NCBI RefSeq assembly: GCF_000429325.1
Contig: NZ_AUBQ01000018.1
Span: forward strand, 51,742-115,741
Direction of reading: 5' to 3'
Length of the DNA stretch: 64,000 nt
Source: Fundidesulfovibrio putealis DSM 16056
GTDB taxonomy: Bacteria; Desulfobacterota; Desulfovibrionia; Desulfovibrionales; Desulfovibrionaceae
The translations under genes were made by a program, and so were the position numbers. The notes beneath the pieces were generated by a model. The model saw only the letters and a program-made list of their open reading frames with translations, was not told where the DNA came from and made no database searches. Numbering within the stretch: the stretch's first letter is position 1; every line of letters begins with the position of its first letter. This document shows, piece by piece, positions 17,553 to 26,662 of this stretch.

Positions 17553-18812
17553 TCACATGGTCTCGCCCATCAGCTCCTTGCCCGCTTTCTCCCGGATGGT
17601 CCACTTGCGGGCGGTCAGCGCCTTTCTGGCCGCAGGGCTGACCGTGCCGGTCAGCCACAGCTCCACGCCGGTTACGTTGTGCCGCTCCAACGCGGCCTCC
17701 ACGCTTTTGGTCAGGTCGGACAGGTTTTTGGTCCAGCACAGGTGGTCCAGCGGGAAGCACAGCACCAGCCTGCGGTCACTACTCACCGCGCCCGGCAGCG
17801 CCCCAACGGGCGTGAACCCGCGCAGCGCAGACACGACGCGATGATATCCGGCGTACATCCTGGCCATGCGCACGGTGAAGTTGGCCTGATCCTGATCGGC
17901 CACTTTTGCGGCCAGACGCAAGAATTCCGACTTGCTCCCGGCGCGGCGCATGTCGTTTAAGTACTTCACCAGAAGAGTCTGCTGGGTGGGCGTGAACTCA
18001 GCGTTGTCCATGAAGGCAGTGAGGGACTTTTCCTGGATTCCCATGGACTGGAGCAGCTGACGGTTCTGCATGCGCAGCTCCGCAGGAGGCAGGGCCAGAT
18101 CGACTTCCTTGAGCCAGCTCACGCCGCCAACGGACGAGACCGCGATGCCCACCCCGCCGGGGATCAGCACCTTGAGGCCGGTGGCGGTGAGCCCCCCGGC
18201 GTAGCCAGCCCCGGCCACAGAGCGCAGGCGCTCCTGCATGGGCTGGTTGGCGGAGTACGGGTCCACGCCGTAGGCTACGGCGTATTCCCGGCGTGATGAT
18301 GCGAACCCGGTAAGCTTGGCCCCGGTGGAATCCTCGTATTTGCTGGCAGGGCTGCCGTTCATGGACTCGTCGGCGCGCGAAAAGAGCTTGCCCACGCCGG
18401 AAGCCGCGTCGCCAAGAGTCTTCACCGGTTCCGTGACCAGGTTCTTGACGCCCATCACCACGCTCACGCCGCCGTCCCATACGCCCTTGCCGAACTCCTG
18501 CGCGCCGCTGGCCTTGTCCATGGCGGCCATGGCCGCGAACTCGTCCACGCGCTGAGCCAGCAGCGCGGTTGAGGTGACCTTGTACTGCCCGTAGCGGGAG
18601 CGAACGGTGTAGAAGTTCATGTAGCCGTCGTTCTGCACAGCTTCTTCCACGCGGTGATGCGGCCCTGAAAGCAGGGCCGGGGGAAGGATGCGCGAGGCGA
18701 CCAGATTGTAGGGGTGCTCGAAGGGCTCAGGCTTGGGCGAAACGAACGGCAGGGCCTGGACGCTGCCGGGAACGGCAAACAGCGCGAGAAAGAGGCAGGC
18801 GGCTAACGCCAT
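17553..18812 (-). CDS. Exported protein of unknown function
   Basis: About 419 residues from ATG 18812, which directly opens a signal peptide (MALAACLFLALFAVPGSVQA). I do not recognise the family. Visible features: a hydrophobic glycine-rich central segment (GGLTATGLKVLIPGGVGIAVSSVGGVSWLKEV), a charged helical middle (residues ~240-330) and a C-terminal region (LVLCFPLDHLCWTKNLSDLTKSVEAALERHNVTGVELWLTGTVS). The pattern suggests a periplasmic or membrane-associated protein. A TTG 21 bp upstream is an alternative start. There is no operon partner. Confidence 0.6.
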   Translation of the reverse strand: MALAACLFLALFAVPGSVQALPFVSPKPEPFEHPYNLVASRILPPALLSGPHHRVEEAVQNDGYMNFYTVRSRYGQYKVTSTALLAQRVDEFAAMAAMDKASGAQEFGKGVWDGGVSVVMGVKNLVTEPVKTLGDAASGVGKLFSRADESMNGSPASKYEDSTGAKLTGFASSRREYAVAYGVDPYSANQPMQERLRSVAGAGYAGGLTATGLKVLIPGGVGIAVSSVGGVSWLKEVDLALPPAELRMQNRQLLQSMGIQEKSLTAFMDNAEFTPTQQTLLVKYLNDMRRAGSKSEFLRLAAKVADQDQANFTVRMARMYAGYHRVVSALRGFTPVGALPGAVSSDRRLVLCFPLDHLCWTKNLSDLTKSVEAALERHNVTGVELWLTGTVSPAARKALTARKWTIREKAGKELMGETM

Positions 18813-18987
18813 GAACGCGCACGGTCTGGGCAATCGCGGGACGTCCTGGGCTTGGATTGGATTCCGTCAGGAAACGCACGTACTTGGTAAGGCACGCGAA
18901 GAAGACAGTGCCCGCTTCCGCCAGGGTTCGCAAGCCCCGAGCGCCGAGCAGCTCCGTCCAGGCTCGCAAAAGCACGACAGGCCCCAT

Positions 18988-19028
18988 AAGGGATTCCACA
19001 AGGGCGGAGCCCTTTGGCCGCCGGAGGC
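18988..19028 (-). repeat. GC-rich hairpin repeat, short form (copy H1)
   Basis: In dppF direction: GCCTCCGGCGGCC, AAAGGGCTCCGCCCTT, then GGAATCCCTT-like end. It is the same short form as 45345-45384 and lies ~70 bp after the dppF stop codon. Confidence 0.7.
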
Positions 19029-19096
19029 TTTCCCCCGCGACCATCTCCCCGCTCCAGCCAGCCGATCTCTCCCCTACCCGCTTAACCTTGGCGAGA

Positions 19097-20104
19097 CTAA
19101 ATACGCCCCTCCTGCACGCCGTGGCAGGCGACCATGTGCCCCGGCTCGGCCTCGAAGACCACGGGAACCTCCACGCGGCAGCGTTCCTCTGCGTGCTTGC
19201 AGCGGCCGTGGAACACGCAGCCGGGCGGCAGGTTGATGGGCGAGGGGATCTCGCCGATCAGGCGCACGCGCTTGGCCGGGTCCGCGCCCAGCCTGGGAAT
19301 GGCCGAGAGCAGCGCCTGGGTGTAGGGGTGCAGCGGCCTGTCGAACAGGGTGTCCGCGTCGGTCAGCTCGCACAGGGAGCCCAGGTACATGACCGCCACG
19401 CGGGTGGAGATGTGGCGCACCACGCCCAGGTCGTGGCTGATGAACAGATAGGTCAGGCCGCGCTGCTCCTGGGCGTCCATGAGCAGGTTCAGGATCTGGG
19501 CCTGGATGGATACGTCCAGCGCGGAGATGGGCTCGTCGGCCACGATGAACTCCGGGTCCACGGTGAGCGCGCGGGCGATGGACACACGCTGGCGCTGGCC
19601 GCCGGAGAACTCGTGCGGGTAGTTGCCGGCCCAGGCCGGGTCCAGGCCCACCTGGCACATAACCTCGGCCACGCGCTCCGTGACCTGCGCCGGGGAAAGC
19701 TCCGGGAAGTGCATGCGCACCGGCTCCTCCAGGATGGAACGCACGGTCAGGCGCGGGTTCAGCGAGGCGTACGGGTCCTGGAAGACCATCTGCATGCGCT
19801 TGCGGAAGGGGCGCATATCCTTGGGGGAGAGGTTGTCGGTGCGCTGGCCGTCGAACCAGACCTCGCCCGCCGTGGGGGCGTGCAGGCCGATGACCGCGCG
19901 GGCCAGGGTGGACTTGCCGCACCCGGACTCGCCCACTACGGCCAGGGTCTCGCCCTGGGCGATGGACAGGGTCACGCCGTTGACCGCGTTGACCACGGTG
20001 CGGCGGCGCACGAGGCGACCGGACTCCAGCTTCAGCTGATCCAGGAAGCCCCCGGAAATGTCGAAGCGTTTCTCGACGTTCTTGATCTCGACCAGGGCGC
20101 TCAT
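19097..20104 (-). CDS. dppF: Dipeptide/oligopeptide ABC transporter ATP-binding protein DppF type
   Basis: 335 residues. Walker A GESGCGKST, Q-loop VFQDPYASLNPRLT, signature EFSGGQRQR, Walker B EFIVADEPISALD, then the peptide-transporter C-terminal extension with the Cys-rich PPGCVFHGRCKHAEERC that can hold an iron-sulfur or zinc site in this family. The start overlaps the dppD stop (ATGA), so the two are translationally coupled. It energises peptide uptake together with DppD. Confidence 0.93.
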   Translation of the reverse strand: MSALVEIKNVEKRFDISGGFLDQLKLESGRLVRRRTVVNAVNGVTLSIAQGETLAVVGESGCGKSTLARAVIGLHAPTAGEVWFDGQRTDNLSPKDMRPFRKRMQMVFQDPYASLNPRLTVRSILEEPVRMHFPELSPAQVTERVAEVMCQVGLDPAWAGNYPHEFSGGQRQRVSIARALTVDPEFIVADEPISALDVSIQAQILNLLMDAQEQRGLTYLFISHDLGVVRHISTRVAVMYLGSLCELTDADTLFDRPLHPYTQALLSAIPRLGADPAKRVRLIGEIPSPINLPPGCVFHGRCKHAEERCRVEVPVVFEAEPGHMVACHGVQEGRI

Positions 20105-21081
20105 GAGCGGGCCTCCTGCGTGACGGCGTGGCAGGCCACGCGAACGGCCCCGTGGTCGCACAGGGCGGGAATTTTTTCGGAACACACGGGCATCACGTAC
20201 TGGCAGCGCGGATGGAACGGACAGCCAGGCGGGATGCTGGTGAGGCCGGGCATCACCCCGGGAATCTGATTCAACCGGCCCCGGCGCTTCTGAAGGCCCG
20301 GCAACGCGGCCAGGAGCCCCTGGGTGTAGGGGTGGCTCGGGTTGGTGATGATCTCGGCCGTGGGGCCGACCTCCACGATGTAGCCCGCGTACATGATGGC
20401 CATGCGCTGGGTGACCTGGCTGACCACGCCCAGGTCGTGGCTGATGAGGATGAGCCCCATGCGCTCGGACTCGCACAGCTCAAGCAGAAGCTCCATGATC
20501 TCGGCCTGGATGGTCACGTCCAGGGCGGTGGAGGGCTCGTCGGCGATGATGAGGGCCGGATCGGACAAGAGCGAGATGGCGATGACGATGCGCTGGCGCA
20601 TGCCGCCGGAGAATTCGTGCGGGTACTGCTTCAGGCGGCGCTCGGGCGAGGAGATGTGCACCTTGGCCAGCTTGTCCATGGCGATGGCGCGGGCCTCGTC
20701 CTCGCTGACGTTGCGGTGGGCGCGCACGGTCTCGAGCATCTGCTGGCCGATGGTGAGCACCGGGTTCAGCGTCATCATGGGGTCCTGGAAGATCATGGCC
20801 ACGCGGTCGCCCCGGATGGAGCGCATTTCCTCGGGGGAGAGCTTGCTCAGGTCGCGGCCCTCGAAGAGCACCTGCCCGCCGCTGATGTAGCCGGGCTGGC
20901 TGATGAGGTTGATGATGGAGAACCCGGTGATGGACTTGCCCGCACCGGATTCGCCCACAAGGCCCAGGCGCTCGCCCTTGGCCACGTCGAAGGTGACGCC
21001 CTTGACGGCCTGGTATTTCCCGGAACGAAGCGCGAAAGTGACCTCCAGGTCTTTCACCTGGAGAAGGGTTTCTGGCGTCAT
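20101..21081 (-). CDS. dppD: Dipeptide/oligopeptide ABC transporter ATP-binding protein DppD type
   Basis: 326 residues. Walker A GESGAGKS, Q-loop IFQDPMMTLNPVLT, signature EFSGGMRQR, Walker B ALIIADEPSTALD and the peptide-family C-terminal Cys motif PPGCPFHPRCQYVMPVC. It pairs with DppF as the heterodimeric ATPase. It lies 4 bp after the dppC stop codon. Confidence 0.93.
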   Translation of the reverse strand: MTPETLLQVKDLEVTFALRSGKYQAVKGVTFDVAKGERLGLVGESGAGKSITGFSIINLISQPGYISGGQVLFEGRDLSKLSPEEMRSIRGDRVAMIFQDPMMTLNPVLTIGQQMLETVRAHRNVSEDEARAIAMDKLAKVHISSPERRLKQYPHEFSGGMRQRIVIAISLLSDPALIIADEPSTALDVTIQAEIMELLLELCESERMGLILISHDLGVVSQVTQRMAIMYAGYIVEVGPTAEIITNPSHPYTQGLLAALPGLQKRRGRLNQIPGVMPGLTSIPPGCPFHPRCQYVMPVCSEKIPALCDHGAVRVACHAVTQEARS

Positions 21082-21085
21082 GGGG

Positions 21086-22018
21086 CTACCCCTTCTTGTA
21101 GAGCTTGGGGTTCAGGAAATCGCGCAGCCAGTCGCCCAGCAGGTTGATCACCAGGATGAGCACAACCAGCGTGATGCCCGGAAAGGCCGTGATCCACCAC
21201 GCGCCGCTGAAGATGTACTCGAAGCCGGTCTTGATGAGAGACCCCAGCGACGGGCGCGTGACGGGCATGCCAAGGCCGAGAAACGACAGGGCGGCCTCGC
21301 TCATGATGGCTCCGGCCACCTGCACCGTGGCGATGACCAGCACCGGGGAGAGGGTGTTGGGCATGATGTGCTTGAACATGATGCGTAACGGCGGCAGGCC
21401 GATGACCCGGGCCGCCTCCACGTATTCCTTCTTCTTCTCGCCCAACACCGAGGCGCGCACCGTGCGCGCCACCTGCGGCCACTCGGCCAAGCCGATGACC
21501 AGCACCAGGATGGGCACGGCCATCTGTTCGCGTAGCGCCAGGGCGTGCCTGCCCAGCAGTACGTCCACCAGCACGCTTATGATGATGGCCACCATCAGCG
21601 TGGAAAAGGAGAGCTGCACGTCGGCCATGCGCATCAGGAAGGCGTCGGTCTTGCCCCCGGCGTAGCCCGCCGTGAGCCCCAGCACCACGCCGATCAGGCA
21701 TTGGAGGATGGTGGCTCCCAGGCCGATGATGATGGAGGTGCGCATGCCGTAGAGCATGGCGGAGAGGAGGTCGCGCCCCTGCTGGTCCGTACCCAGGATG
21801 AAGTTGGACGAGCCGCCCTCCAGCCACATGGGCGCGGTGCGCGCGTCCAGGATGTCGGTGTTGGAGGCGTCGTACACGTCATGAGGCGCGATGACCGGCG
21901 CGAGGAAGGCCGCCGCGACCATCACGAAGAGGACCACGGTGCAGGAGACGGCCACGGGGTCGCGCAGGAAGCGGTACAGGAACCAGGAATCCTTGAAGGC
22001 AGTCCATTTGGCAAGCAC
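21086..22018 (-). CDS. dppC: Dipeptide/oligopeptide ABC transporter permease DppC type
   Basis: 310 residues with about six membrane segments, an N-terminal OppC-type leader (SWFLYRFLRDPVAVSCTVVLFVMVAAAFLAPVIAPHD) and the permease EAA loop EYVEAARVIGLPPLRIMFKHIMPNTLSPVLV. It starts almost on top of the dppB stop codon. It forms the membrane pore with DppB. Confidence 0.93.
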   Translation of the reverse strand: MLAKWTAFKDSWFLYRFLRDPVAVSCTVVLFVMVAAAFLAPVIAPHDVYDASNTDILDARTAPMWLEGGSSNFILGTDQQGRDLLSAMLYGMRTSIIIGLGATILQCLIGVVLGLTAGYAGGKTDAFLMRMADVQLSFSTLMVAIIISVLVDVLLGRHALALREQMAVPILVLVIGLAEWPQVARTVRASVLGEKKKEYVEAARVIGLPPLRIMFKHIMPNTLSPVLVIATVQVAGAIMSEAALSFLGLGMPVTRPSLGSLIKTGFEYIFSGAWWITAFPGITLVVLILVINLLGDWLRDFLNPKLYKKG

Positions 22019-22019
22019 G

Positions 22020-22997
22020 TTATTTCCTCCCCGTAACCCGGACCATGGGGTTCACCAGCCCGTAGACAAGGTCCACGACGGTGTTCACGCCCACGAAGAT
22101 GAGACCGACGACCACCAGATAGGCCACCAGGAGCGAGGTGTCGGCGCGCTCCACGGCCTGCAGGAAGATGAAACCCATGCCCTGCCACTGGAACACCGTC
22201 TCGGTGAGGATGGTGAAGGCCAGCATGGTGCCGATGCGCACGCCGCCCACGGTGATCACCGGCAGGAGCGTGTTCTTGAAGGCGTGCACCAGATAGATGC
22301 GCCACAGGGGCAGGCCCTTGGCATAGGCGAACTTCACGAACTCGCTCTGGAGCACCTCCATCATCTCGGAGCGGATCAGGCGCACGAACAGCGGCAGCGT
22401 GAGCGAGGCCAGCGAGATGGAGGGCAGGATCATGTGGCGGATGCCGTCCCAGGTGGCAAGGCCGGTGGTCCAGCCGCCGGGCAGCACGATGGTGTCGCCG
22501 CGACCGAAGGAGGGCAGCCAGCCCAGGTACACCGAGAATATCCAGATGAGGATGATGGCTATGAGGAACACCGGGATGGACACGCCCACGATGGATACGC
22601 CCATGATGATGCGCGACAGGACGGACTTGGGCCGTATGGCCGCATAGATGCCCATGGGCAGAGACAGCACCAGCACCCAGATGACCGCGCAGAACACCAG
22701 CTCCGCCGTGGCCGGAAACTTCTGGAGGATGACGTCCAGGGCGGGCTTGCCGAACATGTAGGAGATGCCCAGGTCGCCGCGCGCGGCGTTGGTGACGAAG
22801 CGGATGTACTGCTTGGGCAGCGGATCGGCCAGGCCCAGCTTCTCGCGCAGGAGCTGTCGCTCCGCCTCGGAGACGGACTCGCCCGCCAGATCGCGGATGG
22901 GGTCGCCGATCTTGTGCTGCACGGCGAAGCAGACCAGGCTGATGACGACCATGACCAGCGCGGCCTGGCCTGCCCGTCTGATGAAAAAGGCGAACAT
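22020..22997 (-). CDS. dppB: Dipeptide/oligopeptide ABC transporter permease DppB type
   Basis: 325 residues. The start MFAFFIRRAGQAALVMVVISLVCFAVQ is the first membrane helix of OppB/DppB proteins. The periplasmic loop holds LREKLGLADPLPKQYIRFV, and the EAA loop is EFVKFAYAKGLPLWRIYLVHAFKNTLLPVITV. First membrane gene of the dppBCDF run; dppA lies 480 bp upstream on the same strand. Confidence 0.93.
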   Translation of the reverse strand: MFAFFIRRAGQAALVMVVISLVCFAVQHKIGDPIRDLAGESVSEAERQLLREKLGLADPLPKQYIRFVTNAARGDLGISYMFGKPALDVILQKFPATAELVFCAVIWVLVLSLPMGIYAAIRPKSVLSRIIMGVSIVGVSIPVFLIAIILIWIFSVYLGWLPSFGRGDTIVLPGGWTTGLATWDGIRHMILPSISLASLTLPLFVRLIRSEMMEVLQSEFVKFAYAKGLPLWRIYLVHAFKNTLLPVITVGGVRIGTMLAFTILTETVFQWQGMGFIFLQAVERADTSLLVAYLVVVGLIFVGVNTVVDLVYGLVNPMVRVTGRK

Positions 22998-23477
22998 TGG
23001 TTGACCTCCCTACCGGTGGGGCGTGCCCCGTAATCCCTCCTAGCCGCATGATGGCCGCATGGCGTGAAGCGCCCCGCGCGGGAGAATCGGCGAAAAGCCG
23101 AAGCGCAAGGCGTGCCGTGCGGGTCTGAATACGCCCGGAGTCAGAAATAACTGCCTCGCATAGCCGATTTAGGGCCGTTGGTCCAGAGCACGCGGACTTG
23201 CGCGGTCCCGGGCACGCTGCCGCCCTGGGGAAACCAACCCGTGGAAATGACGGCTGTTTCGCAAGCATACCGGGCAAGAAAACCGGAACTGTTTTGGTTC
23301 GTTTTGTTTCAGGGTGTCGGCTTGCTCCGACGCGCTCCCCCGCAAACGCAAAAAGCCGGAGGGGCATGGCCCCTCCGGCTTGTTCAATCAGTGCGCAGCG
23401 TTTTCGCACCGGCTCGCATCGCAAGCGTTTCACCGCCTGCTGGCTCTGGTCCGCCGGCCTGCGCGTTCAGGCGTTTG
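22998..23477. other. Intergenic region between dppA and dppB
   Basis: 480 bp containing the dppA terminator (23346-23381) and otherwise no gene I can support. The strong terminator between dppA and dppB would make the binding protein more abundant than the membrane parts, or dppBCDF may have its own promoter here. Confidence 0.45.
23346..23381 (-). terminator. Intrinsic terminator downstream of dppA
   Basis: On the minus strand a 12-bp perfect stem AAGCCGGAGGGG / CCCCTCCGGCTT with a 5-nt loop is followed by TTTGCGTTTGC. Confidence 0.85.
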
Positions 23478-25028
23478 CTACTCGATGACCAGATCGCCCA
23501 GGTACAGGAAGTTCTGCTGGTTGATGCAGGTTTCGAGCTTCACGTTCTTCTTGGCGGCCCAGGACAGGGGCTCGTAGTGCAGGGGGATGAAGGCGGCTTC
23601 GTCGTAAGCCATCTTCTCGGCGTTCTGAAGAATCTTGTCGCGCTTCTTCAGGTCGGTCTCGGTGTTGGCGGACTTGACCAGTTCGTCCAGCTTGGGATCG
23701 CAGAAACCGGAGCTGTACGCGCCGAATCCCTTGTCCTTGTCGACGCAGAAGACCAGGAATTCGAACAGGTTGGCGGAGTCCTCGGTGTCGGGGTGCCAAC
23801 CGACCATCTGGAGGCTGGCCTGGCGCTTCTGGAACTCGGGCCAGTACTGGGCGATGGGCATGGTCTTCAGGTCGACCTTGATGTTGATCTTGGCCAGCAT
23901 GCCTGCAACAGCCTCGGCGATCTTCTCGTCGTTGGTGTAGCGGTTGTTGGGGGCGATCATGGTGATGGTGAAGCCCTTCTCGTAACCGGCTTCCTTCATG
24001 AGCTTCTTGGCCTTCTCCACGTCGAAGCGGCCCTTCAGGGTGTCATTGTAGCCGGACATGCCCTTGGCCGAGAACTGGTTGGCGGGCACGGTCAGCTTGT
24101 TCATGATCTTGTCAACGATGCCCGCGTTGTTCACGGCGGCGATGACGGCCTGGCGAACGCGCAGGTCCTTGAACTCGGGCTGCACGGCGGGGTTGAAGCC
24201 GAAGGTGATCACGCGCCCGGAGGGCATGTTCACCAGGGACAGGCCCTTCTCTTTCTTGATGAGGTCCTGGTCCTGGGGGTTGACGGGGTTGATGAAGTCC
24301 ACGTCGCCGGACAGCAGGGCCGCGGTGCGGGTGCCGGGGTTCTTGATGGGGGTCAGCACGATCTGGGTGACGTTACCCTTGGACTTCTTGTCCCAGTAGG
24401 CGGGGAAGCGGTCCAGCATCATCTTCACCTGGGGCTCGTAGGAGGTGACCTTGAAGGGTCCGGTGCCCGAGGCGTTGGAGTTGGCGAACACGGGGTCGGT
24501 CTTGGAGACCAGGTCCTTGTCCTTGCCCGCAGCGTCCTTGCCCGAATAGAACTTGGAGTCCATGGGGAAGATGTAGGTCATCAGGTTGAGCGTCAGGGGC
24601 TCGGGGCGGTTGAAGACGAAGTCCACGGTGTGGTCGTCCACGATCACCACGTCCTTGAAAGCGTCGTACAGGGCCTTCCAGTCGGGGGCCTTGCGGATGC
24701 GGTCGAAGGTCCACTTCACGTCGGCGGCGGTGAAGGGGTTGCCGGAGTGGAAGGTGACGCCCTTCTTCAGGTAGACGCGCATGGTCAGGGGGTCTTTCTG
24801 TTCCCACTTCTCGGCCAGGCGCGCTTCGATCTTCATGTCCTTGGTCCAGCGGACCAGGGGGTCGAAGACCCACTCGGCGTAGGACAGCAGGTTGCCCGAC
24901 AGCTGGCTCATGTAGTCCAGGCGCGGGGGGTCGGCGTCGAGCGCGAGTTTCAGGGTCTTGGCCTGGGCGTTCACCGCCAGGACCGCCGCCAAGGCCAGCG
25001 CGGCCACGACTGCAAGGGGTTTCTTCAT
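23478..25028 (-). CDS. dppA: Dipeptide/oligopeptide-binding protein (family 5)
   Basis: 516 residues with a signal peptide MKKPLAVVAALALAAVLAVNAQA. The family 5 solute-binding pattern follows: GNLLSYAEWVFDPLVRWTKDMKIEARLAEKWEQ, YLKKGVTFHSGNPFTAADVKWTFDRI, then FGFNPAVQPEFKDLRVRQAVIAAVN. It delivers peptides or nickel-like ligands to DppBCDF; peptides are the default reading. AGGAGAG precedes the start. Its own terminator separates it from dppB. Confidence 0.92.
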   Translation of the reverse strand: MKKPLAVVAALALAAVLAVNAQAKTLKLALDADPPRLDYMSQLSGNLLSYAEWVFDPLVRWTKDMKIEARLAEKWEQKDPLTMRVYLKKGVTFHSGNPFTAADVKWTFDRIRKAPDWKALYDAFKDVVIVDDHTVDFVFNRPEPLTLNLMTYIFPMDSKFYSGKDAAGKDKDLVSKTDPVFANSNASGTGPFKVTSYEPQVKMMLDRFPAYWDKKSKGNVTQIVLTPIKNPGTRTAALLSGDVDFINPVNPQDQDLIKKEKGLSLVNMPSGRVITFGFNPAVQPEFKDLRVRQAVIAAVNNAGIVDKIMNKLTVPANQFSAKGMSGYNDTLKGRFDVEKAKKLMKEAGYEKGFTITMIAPNNRYTNDEKIAEAVAGMLAKINIKVDLKTMPIAQYWPEFQKRQASLQMVGWHPDTEDSANLFEFLVFCVDKDKGFGAYSSGFCDPKLDELVKSANTETDLKKRDKILQNAEKMAYDEAAFIPLHYEPLSWAAKKNVKLETCINQQNFLYLGDLVIE

Positions 25029-25253
25029 ACCGTTCTCTCCTGTCTGCGTTGTAGGTCCCTGCGGCAGGATGCCGCCCATTGAGCGCTTGTGTTACAATTC
25101 CGACACATTAGCCTGAAAAAAACCTCTTGTGAAGAGCCCGCCGGACGGGCGGCAGTCCCTTCCCAGGCACAGGGTCCGGCAAATGCTTGGCCGGACAGGG
25201 AAAAGACTCCGCCCTCCCCTGCCCGGCCCGGAAAACATGTTTTCGACAGGCTG

Positions 25254-26645
25254 CTAGCCCTTCCGATACTCCTCGATCAGCCGGTCGGTCTCGCGCACGT
25301 ACTCGCGCTCCCTGGCCCAGAACTCCTGGGATTTCAGCGCGTCAAGCTCGGCCACGCTCTTGCCCTGCTGCTCCACCCAGGTGAAATACTTCAGGTTGTG
25401 CCAGCGTCTGCGCACCTCCTGGGTGCCCTCCTGAATCCAATCCGTCTTCTGGCCGTGGAAGATGCCCTCCAGGCGGTGGTCGGCCTCGGAGCGGTCCATG
25501 ACACCGTGGGACTCAGTGAGGTTCTTCATCACCGAGTGATAACGGGCTATGTTGTCCGTGCACACGGTCACCACCACGTCGTCCTTGCCGAAGCCGTAGT
25601 GGCGCGCGGTCTTGATGGCTCCCAGGATGTTGCACACCCCGGAGATGCCCACGATGGAGGCCAGCTTCTGCACCGCGTCGGAGCTGACGCCCGCAGCCAT
25701 CAGGGCCTCATGTCCGGGAGCTTCCACCAGCATCTGCAGGCCCAGCTTGCACTCCATGTCATCGATGCACATCATGGCGTCCATGTTCATGACGTTGTGG
25801 ATCCAGGTGACGTGCTTGTCGCCGATGCCCTGGATGTCGTGCCCGCCGTAGCCGTTCATGTACAGCGTGGGGCACTGGATGGGCTCCAGGCCCACGATTT
25901 TGTGGTCCGGCCAGAGGAGCTTCAGGGCGTCGCCCGCGCCGATCGTCCCCGAGGAGCCCATGGCGGACACGAAGGCCGAGGCCTTGCCCTTGCCCACGCC
26001 CTTCTCGCCAAGCTCCTTCACCAATGCGGCCACGCTGGGGCCGGTGACGGTGGAATGGAAGCGGTAGTTCCCGAAGCGCTCGAACTGGTTCATGATGCGC
26101 ACGGTCTCGGGGCCAGCGCCGGAGAGCTCGTGGCACTTGTCGTAGATCTCCTTCACGTTGGACTCGCAGCCCGGCGTGGCGATGATGCTCGACCCGAAGG
26201 ATTTGATCATCTCGAAGCGCTCGGCGCTCATCTCCTCGGGCAGCACCACCACGGAATCAAAGCCCATGCGCCCGCCCACCCAGGCTCCGCCGATGCCGTA
26301 GTTGCCCGTGGAGGGCCACACCACCGTGTGTTTGCCCGCCTCCACCTGTCCGCGCACCAGCTGCTCGATCAGCACCGAGTAGGTGGCCCCAACCTTGTGG
26401 CTGCCGGTGGGGAACTCCTTGCCGTAGATCACCACGATCTCGGCGTCCACGCCGGTCAGCTCCTTGGGCAGCACCATGTGGGTCACCTGCCCCTGGGCGT
26501 CGCGCCAGGTGATGTTGAACAGGTTGATGGGGTCCAGGGGGTCGGAGGATTTCGCAGCCAGGGCCTTGCGGCGGATTTCGGGAGCGATGCGCGAGGGATC
26601 GAGCATCTCGGCGAACGTGGGGACGGCTATGGGAGTGCGGGGCAT
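25254..26645 (-). CDS. Fold-type-II PLP enzyme (cysteine synthase/ammonia-lyase-like)
   Basis: 463 residues. The PLP lysine is in EFPTGSHKVGATYSVLIEQL; the cofactor phosphate/asparagine loop is WPSTGNYGIGGAWVGGRMGFDSVVVLP; a glycine-rich loop is SAMGSSGTIGAGDALKLLWPDHKIVGLEP. It belongs to the tryptophan-synthase-beta superfamily but is not clearly threonine synthase, cysteine synthase or YgeX. It is 17 bp downstream of a second PLP enzyme gene and next to a YgeV-like activator, so a role in the amino-acid-like end of purine breakdown (for example beta-elimination of a diamino acid) is plausible but unproven. Confidence 0.75.
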   Translation of the reverse strand: MPRTPIAVPTFAEMLDPSRIAPEIRRKALAAKSSDPLDPINLFNITWRDAQGQVTHMVLPKELTGVDAEIVVIYGKEFPTGSHKVGATYSVLIEQLVRGQVEAGKHTVVWPSTGNYGIGGAWVGGRMGFDSVVVLPEEMSAERFEMIKSFGSSIIATPGCESNVKEIYDKCHELSGAGPETVRIMNQFERFGNYRFHSTVTGPSVAALVKELGEKGVGKGKASAFVSAMGSSGTIGAGDALKLLWPDHKIVGLEPIQCPTLYMNGYGGHDIQGIGDKHVTWIHNVMNMDAMMCIDDMECKLGLQMLVEAPGHEALMAAGVSSDAVQKLASIVGISGVCNILGAIKTARHYGFGKDDVVVTVCTDNIARYHSVMKNLTESHGVMDRSEADHRLEGIFHGQKTDWIQEGTQEVRRRWHNLKYFTWVEQQGKSVAELDALKSQEFWAREREYVRETDRLIEEYRKG

Positions 26646-26662
26646 GGGATGTCCTTGCGTGA

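Noticed and set aside
25063..25078. Sigma54-like promoter before dppA (TGGGCGGCATCCTGCC)
   Set aside because: Only GG and GC with the right gap match; the rest of -24 and -12 is poor and no enhancer dyads are nearby.
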